Part shown: positions 55,809-64,000 of the stretch, piece by piece
Position numbering within the stretch: the stretch's first letter is position 1
Layout: every line of letters begins with the position of its first letter
Source: Trileptium ribeirensis
Lineage: Eukaryota; Nematoda; Enoplea; Enoplida; Thoracostomopsidae
Assembly (NCBI GenBank): GCA_030248225.1
Contig: JASANE010003531.1
Location: 1 to 64,000, forward strand
DNA: 64,000 nucleotides
Reading direction: 5' to 3'
The notes under the pieces: model-generated
Seen by the model: the letters and a program-made list of their open reading frames with translations, nothing else
What the model was told of the DNA's origin: nothing
The model's database searches: none
Position numbers and translations under genes: made by a program

Positions 55809-56257
55809 TAACAAGTGGTATGTAACTGGTACAATTATTGTGGGGATATATCTGTGGTTTATCGGGACAATTGGCAAGATCTTATGCTGGGATGTCCATT
55901 GCTTGACATTGAAATTGACGAGTCAATGTTTATTCAACGAAAATTTAATCGTGGGGTACCACAACGAAAACACGGCTGGGCGGTGAGAATGCTGGAACGC
56001 GGTACACAAAGGTGTATACTTTTCCGGGTTCCGGCGACAACTATTCGCGTTATCACGCGCTTAATTTGTTAGCATGTCCGACCAAGAACTCGTGTACTCA
56101 CCAATATCTTAGTTACATATATCCATGGGTTTGTCAGATAGCCGAGAGGATTGTTGGAAACATACATGGCAGAATTTGTGTGGCGTCAGCAGTTTGCTGC
56201 TTATCCATTTTGGGTTGTGGTTTATCAAATCCGGAAGATGTATCGGGTTTAAGATAT
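55809..56257 (+). pseudogene. Merlin / IS1595-like (ISXO2-type) transposase remnant
   Basis: Cut-and-paste transposase of the IS1016/IS1595 group, known in animals as Merlin. Seen from 55815: WYNYCGDISVVYRDNW, then LLDIEIDESMFIQRKFNRG, the hallmark IDES...RKYNRG block with a catalytic Asp. HGWAVRMLERGTQRCILFRV follows, then a frame change near 56060. In another frame YMAEFVWRQQFAAYPF and QIRKMYRV end at a stop at 56255. Known: ISXO2-type proteins end in EFMWRQxF...PFxxIL. The middle third, with the second catalytic Asp and the HxxxFV block, is missing or scrambled. Terminal repeats were not located. Confidence 0.75.
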
Positions 56258-56699
56258 AAAATGTAAAAGCATTTTAATGTGTTTAGTCGTTTTACATAAT
56301 TCATCACTATGTGGTTTAATTGAGTGAAAATTAATACTATTAGACTGCTCGTCGAGCTGCGCTAAAGCTTATTGCTGGTCGAAATTCAGAAAGCGATTTT
56401 TAACGTACATTGGTGTTGAGTCAAATAATCGAAAAAAAATTTCTTAAAAAGGTCATAATGAGTACCATTGAACTTAGCTCGTGGCGATGAGTCCAAATAA
56501 ACCCAAAATTTCGCTGTAGGACGATTCCCTGATTTCCCGACACCTGCTTCAGCAGTGCCCAAAAACTACTTAAATCCCCAGTTTCACAGGCACAACAATA
56601 ATTTTTTGCACTTGCAGCTTTGAAATCTCCGGTTTTTTCTCAGATCCCCAGTGCTGGTCACCCTACGTATAGTAAACTTAAAAAATTAAAGTAACTTAC

Positions 56700-56801
56700 A
56701 GTGGCTAATGGCCATGCTCCATAAGGCACACCACAGACATGTTCAAAGTCCGTCAAACCGGAGGACTGAAGAAGATTATACGCTTGGACTGCAGCGGAAC
56801 T
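56700..56801 (-). CDS. UMPS: UMP synthase, OPRT exon with the CGVPYxAxPLAT motif
   Basis: Seen: acceptor TAAATTTCAG above 56801, donor GTAAGTTAC below 56700, 102 bases, 34 codons, phase 0 at both ends. The translation runs SSAAVQAYNLLQSSGLTDFE then HVCGVPYGAWPLAT. Known: the OPRT domain of animal UMPS reads DTVCGVPYTALPLATVI here, and the next residues (in the exon at 15741-15902) carry on the same strand and loop. The N-terminal exon (with the SPIYxDLR-type segment) was not found between here and the window end, so it probably lies beyond 64000. Confidence 0.93.
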
Positions 56802-57856
56802 CTGAAATTTATAATACAATATAATTATGTTTCAGATTCACGTCTTGCTAAGCAGTTCTATGGGTAGACATAAAATTTGCATCCTTTCATTCATGTGTCT
56901 TGCTATCGTTTGTGTATCATCACAATATAAGCATTAAACCTCAAAATCTATGTATATCATTAAAACTATCAAATAAAAATGTAGGACATAATGCTTCTGC
57001 TTTGTATCTGCCGTATCAGAAATATTCGATATTAAAAAAATGTTCATCAGACGAATATCTAGCGACACATTATACCACGCATATGATCAGAAATCCAAAG
57101 TATGGTAATGCATTTGACAACAGATGCGGCATCCTAGTGGCAGTGAGTAACCTGAATTCCGGTTGTCAATAATTTTTGTCGGAATCAAAGTTCCTGTCTC
57201 ATGCCTTCTGAATATCGGTAGGGCGAATATAGAAACTTGATGACTACAAAATGAGCCCAATTTGACTCTGATATCTACACCAGTTGTTGAGTTACAGTAA
57301 GTAGCGTGATTTATTGGAACCGTTCATGACCCGAACCGAGATCCTCTGGTTTGGTATTTCGGGGGAAGATGTTAGAATCGGGCTTCGCGCCTAATTAAAG
57401 GATATAATCAGAGATTTCAAGCTTTCAATGAGCCATTGCTCGAATCAATTCGCAAAGCCGAAGTTGAGTTATGCATGTCACTCATAAAAACCCAGAATGA
57501 TATCATCCAGATTTACATCTGTGGCCAGTGAGAATTCTTCGCTTCGCTCGTTTTACTCAGTCACTCAGAATTCAACATGCAATATATTATAGCGGTTATG
57601 TCGACATTGTGGCGAACTTAGCCAACGGCAATTAATATCGAATACGCCAACGTTCAGCTTGTCAAATTGTTCCTAATGCTAATGTTGGAGGAAACATAGT
57701 CACGTTGCAGAAATAGCTGTCCTCTTTTCTCTGAATGTTTACACTTTTTCGCTTTCTCAAAACTAAAGACATGTAAATGATTTTACACTCATGACAGTAA
57801 AGCTAACTTAATTGGAAGTTGCTTCCATATGTCACAACTTATACATATGACATGAC
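56802..57856. other. UMPS intron or upstream DNA, no gene recognised
   Basis: No coding segment or repeat family recognised on either strand. Confidence 0.5.
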
Positions 57857-57954
57857 CACGGAGTAACCGGAATAATATAGTAAATAATGAACCGCCTCCA
57901 CGTTGAGGGGAACAACAAGTAGATCCTGTATCTTCGGAAGACAATGATCAAGAT

Positions 57955-59160
57955 ATGCGAGAACTTCGGAACTCGACAGATAATCTCCATCTCGACTGGG
58001 CAAAGGCAGTGGAGGAAGGGGCGCCTAGCGCCACCAAGTCGGACGGAGTCGGGACTAGCCTTTCCAAATCAGATAAGGAAGAAGGGGCGCTGAGGGCTAC
58101 CAAGTCTGACGGAGTCGGGACTCGCTTTTCCAAATCAGATAACGAAGAAGGGCGCTGAGCGCTACCAAGTCTTCTCAAATTAACTCACTTATAGACGACT
58201 CTTCGGCAGAACAGGCGTATGCCACTTTGTCTTCCGAGGATCACGCATCAAGTACTTTTTAGTGACACTCTCGGCTGCACGCCGTTTTGCGACTGCAATG
58301 GCCGAGAAGTTTATTGAGGCTAAAGGGGGATTTGAAGAATCCCTCCAATGCGGATGTTAGAGTCTGTGGGGGGAAGAAGAAATCCCGCTCGGAAATTCGA
58401 AAGATTGTTAAACTTGAAGGCTACAAAAAGCTTGAGATCGATAGGCTGCTAAGGAAATGCCTCCTTCACAGCCCGCAGTATAATCTAACGTTTCAGTAAC
58501 GCTGGCGGCTAGTCATACTGCTGCTCAGGTAAGCAACAAACGAGCTAAGGATATTACTGGTGACACTCCAGAAGCAAAACGCAGCTATAAGGATTTTGCG
58601 CTGAAAGCCTTACAACTAGTGATTGTTGCTTGCGGCGATCATGACAAGGATCTTTAGTCATGAAGAAGTCGACCAGATTAGAGAAGGTACTATTGAAGCC
58701 ATTTATGACGCTTCCAGCAGTAATCTGACCAGATTTGAAGATTCTGGTGTCTGGGCCGATCAGCTGTTAATCACGCTTGCAAGCGAAGCTTCACGTGACT
58801 GGCTGAAAGAAACTGTCAAGAAACTTGATGTGAAAGATGGAGTATCCCTTGAGGCCATCTGCAAATCAGAGTTAGACAATTGTCGAATTTACATCGTTGT
58901 TCCTTATCCTAGACAAAAAGATTACACAGCTGAACTGGTTCTCAGTCGTCCGCAGAATCAGAATCGAGAAATTGATCTCGAAGGGTGGTATCCTATACGG
59001 ACTTGGTCTAAGGACAAAAGCTTACAGGTGGTTGTAGGAATTCCAATATCAAGTCGGCAAGCGCTTAAAAACTTGGTTGACGACAAGCCCTACTTTGAGT
59101 TGTCGAGACCCCAAATACGTGATTCTGACCCTGTTGTTGATAAAGTTAAATATATTAGAT
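57955..59160 (+). pseudogene. LINE ORF1 remnant with DUF4780-like domain
   Basis: ORF1 proteins bind the LINE RNA. Seen: an N-terminal segment with two and a half copies of a roughly 66-bp tandem unit (58014-58170; GAPSATKSDGVGTSLSKSDK), then a basic region (58287-58499). A 179-codon open frame follows (58623-59162): SRDWLKETVKKLD, CRIYIVVPYPRQKD, QNQNREIDLEGWYPIRTW, LQVVVGIPISSRQALKNL. Known: the DUF4780 domain of arthropod LINE ORF1 proteins has this W-L-K...N-x-x-L-x-x-W...G-I-x-x...A-L pattern. Frame changes separate the parts. The assignment to DUF4780 is by pattern recall. Confidence 0.7.
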
Positions 59161-62100
59161 GATTGCGGTAGAAGTTATTAACTCTATTGAAGCTATTCAG
59201 ATAAATCTTCAGCACTCGGAACGTCGAAACAGCTACTGCAGCTTTGAAGAACTTCTTGAAAACAAAGAATTCTATAGCCTTGATTTAAGAACCATATTGT
59301 TGGAATAAGAGTGTAGCGGGACTGTCCCTAAAGGTGTACAACGTGGTAGCCAATACGGGAGGAAAGCGGATAAGAAGCTGCGTAGTTGTCCCCGAAACCT
59401 GGTATGGCGGGGGATAAATGAATTAATTCGTGATGACTCAGTTGCCATCGAAATAACGGTAAGAAAAAACTGTGTGTTAATCCAATTGTTATTGCATCTG
59501 TGTATACTCCTTTCATGCATAATGAAGATCCACCTACTGTGAACATAGTTGAATATTGTTCAAGCAACAGACTAAAGTTGATTATAAGTTGTGACGCAAA
59601 CTCCCATCATACTTCGTGGGGAAGTACCAAAACAAATAAACATGGCGAAGCATTGCTTGAGTATTTCGTTTCGGAGAATTTAAGCTTCTAGAATACAGGC
59701 TGTACACCTAGCTTTTTCACAAGTAGATCTGAAGTGGTAGATATCACCGTTACAAACAAGCGGCTGATAATATTCATCAATGGGAAGTACTAGACACAGA
59801 AAGTTTATCTGACCATAGATACATTGGGTTTAAGGTAAGAAGTAATTTTGTTAAAAATAATACGATCAACCCCAGGAGAATCCAAAAAGACCCCTACGAA
59901 GCTTATTCAATTAGCAACGTAGACTCGAATATGTGTAGAGAGGATGAAATGGATACAGCATTTACTTTATTAGAGTCCGCCATCTTGGCTTCAGTGAAAG
60001 CTTCAATCACACATGGAAGAAGTCAAACCATTAACAGGTCACCATGGTTGAATCCATATTTGACAACTTTACAGGAGAAATGTCGAACGGCGTTGAAAAA
60101 TTCTTTACGTTACAGGACTGAAACTTTATGGGAACAGTATAAAGCGTTGCACAATAGGTACAAACGTGCTATCAAAAAAGCCAAACGAAATTCATGGCGA
60201 GAGTTACCCATACAATTCGTGGTGCTCCAGAAAATGATAGATTATATCAAATTTTAGCTAGGAATTATAGATCTTTTACAGAATCACTAGCTAAACCAGA
60301 TGGCACCTACATCAAAAGTGATGAAGAAACCTTAGACCTATTGTTAAATGTGCATTTTCCAGATTGCATGAGTGGTCTACTGAATGTCTCAACACGTAGA
60401 GTCAACCGCAACAGTGAATCTGCTGGTGACATAGTGAATACCATTGTAACCCAGAAAACAGTTCGATTGGCGTTTATCTCGTTCAACCCGTACAGAGTAC
60501 GGGGTCCAGACGAGATTTATCCTCGATACCTGCAAATCGGTAGCGAGATACTCAGTCCAATTTATGTTGCTTTGTATCGGATCAGTTTGAAATCTGGATA
60601 TATTCTGTTTCTTGGCGAAGAAACAATGTGATTTTCATTCCGAAGCTGGCAAAAAACTGATTATGCGGCAGCGAAATCACCGAGATCTATCAGCCTCAGC
60701 TCTTTTGCACTAAAAGGACTACAACGAATTATTGACAGATATGTACGTGATACAGAACCTGTAAATGAAAGGCAGTATGCTTATCAGTCGGGGAAATCGG
60801 CTATCACGGCATTGCATCATTTAGTATCGGAAATAGAATCATATATGAAGAAACAACACCTCGGTCTAGGAATATCTCTAGATATCGGTGAAGCTTTTGA
60901 TGTGAACTTCCAATCTTTTAAAATAGCATTACACAGATTCAAATTTGGTAAATATCAAAATAGATTATGAATCTGTTATCTGGAAGAATGGTTACAGCTA
61001 AGCAAGGGAAGACAGAACGTTGTGTGCCACTGAGTAGGGGGTGTCCACAAGGTGGTTACTATCCCGGCTCATATGGTGTCTAGTAATAGACAGTCTGATT
61101 CGAGAGCTTTTCGTGTCATGATTACGCAGATGATATAGGAATACTTTACTTTGGAATCCAACAAGCTATAGTAGCGAGGAGGGCAAACACTCCTCTCAAA
61201 GTTGTCGCCATTTGGTGTACCAGACATGGACTGAGAACACACCCTACAAAGAGCAAAATTTTTAATATTTAGCAGAAGAAGGATAGCCCCCATAGTTCCT
61301 GACGTGGGGATTGGTAGCGAAACAATCCCCGTTTTCGAAGCGGTGAAATATCTAGGTGCAATCCTCGATAGTAGACTACTTTTCAGAGCTCACATAGAGT
61401 CGCTTAGTATGAAGTGCGTTACCTCACTTATGCAGTGCGGAAGGATTATTGTAAATGATTGGGGCTGCCGCCCGTCAACGATTCTATGCAAGTATGACTA
61501 AGTTATTTTTCATATAGGGTGGTTTATGCAAGCTTGATCTGGTAGCATCAAGCTATGAAGGCAAGAAACGCAAGATTACTGACAAAAGTACAGAGACTGG
61601 CTCTCTTGTATGGCTCGGGGGCACAGCGATCAACAGCACAATCATCGCTAGATAGCATTTTCAATAGATTGATAGCAGTGTTGATGAAATAGTTTTAAAA
61701 GAAGCTGCTTTGAGTTATATATGCAAGACTGAATGCCTGTGGACTATGGAAAGGGTCGCCTATACATGTACATATTGTCGCTGTAACAGAACAACGGCTG
61801 CCCGAAATCATGTTGCCGACAGAGTTTATCAGCAAAAGACACATAGGTTTCTGAAATTGGTCTACTCAGCTGCAATGAGAAACATCATTAGAAGCGGATT
61901 ATGTATGTTACACGGATGGCTCCCGAACTGAGACTGTTGTCGAAACGAACCGCGGGCCAGGCGAAGGAATATATATTGAAAACACCATAATGATTCGTGT
62001 CCCACTAGGCCAATAGCCGTCTGTATACCAAATAGACATCTATGCGATAGATACCACTGTCTCTTATCTGAGAGGGATAGGATTGAAAATGAAGAGAATA

Positions 62101-62743
62101 CTTAGTAAAATTGACAGTCAAGCAGCTATAAACGCCCTTGAGAGATGCTGGACAAACTATAAGATCACAGAGCTTTGTTTCCAAAACTTGACAAAGTTAT
62201 CGGAAACAAACAGCGTCTCCCCATTCAATGGACTAAAGGTCATTCTGGAAACCCAGGCAATGATAAACCATATGAATTGGTCAGGAAGGGAGCACAAGGA
62301 AGGCTCAGAGGACCAGAACCCTCAATAGGTGCACCTCATCGGTTGCTGGGAGGAAGCTAGATGAATGGTGCTCAAATAGAACTGCTCATCAATGGTCAAG
62401 TCAGAATGGGTGTAGAATCACCAAGTTGTTTCTTCTGCACATAGATGCTCAAGCTACTTCGTACATCATCAAACTTTGTAGACGGCGAGTCAGGCTCTTA
62501 GTGCAATTAATGACAGGTCATTGTTTACTAAATTATCACCAAGCAAAGATAGGCAGATCTGACTCAAGCGTTTGTGGACATTACGGACTGGAGGAAGAGA
62601 ATGTGGAACATTTCGTTATGAAATGTGCGGTTTTTAATGAAAAACGCAAGGAAATTTATGGTTCAGAGAATCTAGGGAGGATCTGCAAGGACCTTAAGAA
62701 GCTTTGCAGATACATAGTTGAAACCGAAAGGTTCGAGAATTGA
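59160..62743 (+). pseudogene. LINE ORF2 remnant: endonuclease, RT, RNase H, Zn motif
   Basis: ORF2 nicks DNA and reverse-transcribes LINE RNA at the nick. Seen in order: an AP-type endonuclease piece (LIISCDANSHHTSWGSTKTN, 59578-59640) and a linker with SPWLNPYLTTLQEKCR (60040-60090). The RT has ISFNPYRVRGPDEIYPRYLQ (60477-60536), SISLSSFALKGLQRIIDRYV (about 60690-60750), SLDIGEAFDV where an AFDxV block belongs, RGCPQGG near 61040 and YADD at 61123-61134. RNase H follows with YTDGS at 61909, KIDSQAAINALE near 62107 and WTKGHSGNPGND near 62230. A C-terminal block contains LMTGHCLLNYHQAKIG, CGHYGLEEENVEHFVMKC and ends at 62741. Numerous stops and shifts; a dead copy. Confidence 0.88.
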
Positions 62744-62833
62744 CGTTAAGTTACTAAGAGAGGCTGTGTAACTGACTATACTGTTGTGTCCACACACCTA
62801 GAGGTCTCAAAATACATAATCTCTCTCTCTCAG

Positions 62834-63740
62834 CAATTTACCTTATGAAACGGAAGTAAGGCGCGTAATTTCAGCAGCAATTTTTCATCTTCACCTGCAG
62901 GAGTTTAACAAAACAACGCCAAGTCGATGCTTGTAGCAGCTATATTGCACATTCAGAAGTGTGCGGGGTATGTTCGAATTAAACCGGTGCAGCTCGGTAA
63001 AAGACTATGGATTACATGGAAGTACTTAGCGTAAGCTTGGCTAACAGAAATTGCGTCAAGGACCTGCCACTGCGCCTGTAATCTTTGTAAAGCAGTCTAT
63101 ATATATATTGAAGTAAAGTAACGTTATCTGCAAAGCAGCCAGGAACTACTTTTTTTCAATGAACTGTATTTATTGAAACTGTGCGAGTAGTATCACAGTT
63201 TGTCTTATTTATAGCATTCTGATTAGAAAGTTATTATCATTACCATCTAACTGACGGGCACTGTTTGCCCAACGCTAGCCTAAACAGTGTCTCTGACCAC
63301 TAATCAGAAAATTACTTTCTATTATTTTCTCTTAGAACCATATAATCCAATAATTTCAAGTTTCTTACAGAAAAACATGCAACAAATGTATGTGTAGTAA
63401 AAGAGAAGCGCTGGAGACAGAGCGAAAGTGTTTATTCTACGCTCCATGCGTTGTAAGCACATTCAGTTAGACGCAGTATAAGCAAGTGTGTATAGTGGAA
63501 GGAATTTTTTGCTCTGGGTGTCAAAAACCGACATGTTGATAGATCAATAAATATTATTAGCTTCCTCAGTCTATTTAAAGTTTCAGAAAGGCAATAATGT
63601 AATCGCAATACATTAAGTTTAATGTAAAAGTTATTTTTAATACATTTTAAGTCCACTGTGCCTTCATTCCGTTTTCATTTGTGTTACTAAATATAAGTTT
63701 CGGAGACCAGGTTCCGGTTCCGGATCCGGTTTAAATGGAC
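62834..63740 (-). repeat. N-hAT copy 2 interior (inverted relative to copy 1)
   Basis: Matches 30240-31165 on the opposite strand over most of its length, including CCTGCAGGAGTTT, CTTTGCTCTG-flanking blocks and GGATCCGGTTTAAATG. There are scattered differences, so the two copies are not recent duplicates of each other. Confidence 0.85.
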
Positions 63741-63888
63741 GGTTCCGGATATTCCCTGGACAAGACATAGCCGTGTATCTATATGAATGGTAATTTCGTG
63801 AAATTGTAAAAATAAAAAAGACATATAAATACGGAGGTTAACAGCAGCAGTCGACGTCGGTCGAAACTATGTTAATGGAAATCGACCA

Positions 63889-63966
63889 AAATTTCGTTTA
63901 ATCGAAATCAATTGAAATTTCGTGTAATCGAAAACGATGGAAATTTCGCTTAATCGAAATCGACCG
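63889..63966. repeat. 26-bp tandem repeat, three units
   Basis: Three consecutive units of type AAATTTCGTTTAATCGAAAT plus six variable bases at 63889, 63915 and 63941. The same unit occurs at 10657-10707. Confidence 0.85.
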
Positions 63967-64000
63967 ATTTGTGCACTTTATGGACGTGAATGTATATGTC

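Larger units (their letters stand above)
15903..56699 (-). other. Giant UMPS intron (~40.8 kb) packed with transposons
   Basis: Bounded by the donor GTAAGTTAC next to the CGVPYGAWPLAT exon and the acceptor GTGTTAG next to the AISLKND exon, both phase 0. It holds the LTR element, hAT copies, Polinton-type elements P1-P3, R1 copy B, the Merlin-like remnant and several tandem repeats. Its continuity as one intron is inferred from exon order and phase, not from a transcript. Confidence 0.8.
57874..62833 (+). mobile_element. LINE (Jockey/I-like group, with RNase H), decayed
   Basis: A nearly 5-kb non-LTR retrotransposon in the order ORF1 (DUF4780-like), endonuclease, reverse transcriptase, RNase H and C-terminal zinc motif, ending at a TCTCTCTCTC tract. 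Both borders abut N-hAT sequence. Many stops and shifts make it inactive. The clade is not settled from sight. Confidence 0.88.
57857..63758. mobile_element. Non-autonomous hAT-type element (N-hAT copy 2), split by a LINE
   Basis: Left end CACGGAGTAACCGGAAT at 57857 and right end (inverted) CAGGGAATATCCGGAACCG at 63740-63758. The flanks GACATGAC (57849-57856) and GACAAGAC (63759-63766) match at 7 of 8 bases. From about 62834 to 63758 it is the inverted equivalent of N-hAT copy 1. A LINE occupies 57874 to about 62833, and roughly 190 bp of the hAT is missing at the LINE 5' junction. Confidence 0.8.

Noticed and set aside
57141..57165. CAGTGAGTAACCTGAATTCC, similar to an N-hAT end
   Set aside because: Only the first 24 bases agree. 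The following sequence and the 8-bp flank do not match N-hAT copy 2, whereas the end at 57857 does.
1..64000. CRISPR arrays, bacterial operons, riboswitches
   Set aside because: Spliced exons, eukaryotic transposons and base composition point to a nuclear animal genome. The tandem repeats here lack the repeat-spacer layout.

Overview
The window looks like AT-rich nuclear DNA from an invertebrate animal, most likely an arthropod. There are no operons. The recognisable host gene is cut into short exons with GT-AG borders, and most of the sequence is mobile elements in various states of decay. I could not name the species.

Host genes. The backbone is a UMP synthase gene (UMPS, bifunctional OPRT + OMP decarboxylase) on the minus strand. 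Six exons can be assembled with compatible splice phases: 56700-56801, 15741-15902, 13123-13226, 10152-10296, 5962-6096 and 5385-5518. The first exon and the catalytic part of the decarboxylase were not found. The intron between the first two listed exons is about 40.8 kb and holds most of the transposons here. A minus-strand EGF-like exon (1707-1871) belongs to another gene.

Layout. 1-5.4 kb: EGF exon, AT-rich spacer, repeat fragments. 5.4-15.9 kb: five UMPS exons separated by short introns that hold ~360-400 bp MITEs, a tandemly built dispersed repeat (R1) and an unclassified terminal-inverted-repeat element. 16-21.8 kb: minisatellites and unidentified repeat-like DNA. 21.8-33.8 kb: a decayed LTR element with gag and env remnants but no visible pol, itself hit by two hAT-type elements with perfect 8-bp duplications. 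36.1-41.6 kb: a compact, nearly symmetric Polinton/Maverick derivative (P1) with 1.6-1.7 kb inverted repeats, a 6-bp AATTTG duplication and three internal ORFs. 43.6-53.5 kb: an older Polinton (P2) with related termini. A second hAT copy interrupts its left terminal repeat, and a third inverted-repeat element (P3) interrupts that hAT. 54-56.7 kb: repeat remnants and a Merlin/IS1595-like transposase fragment. 57.9-63.8 kb: a decayed LINE with a DUF4780-like ORF1 and endonuclease, RT and RNase H remnants, inserted in another copy of the non-autonomous hAT.

How it fits together. The transposons are layered, and target-site duplications plus interrupted copies give a relative order: R1, then P2, then hAT-2, then P3; the LTR element, then two hAT insertions; a non-autonomous hAT, then the LINE. 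The most interesting object is P1. It looks young and deletion-derived. It keeps the zinc-finger N-terminus of a Polinton DNA polymerase and a capsid-like gene, but has no visible integrase, protease, packaging ATPase or polymerase core. A diverged, rearranged copy of the same polymerase N-terminus sits in P3.
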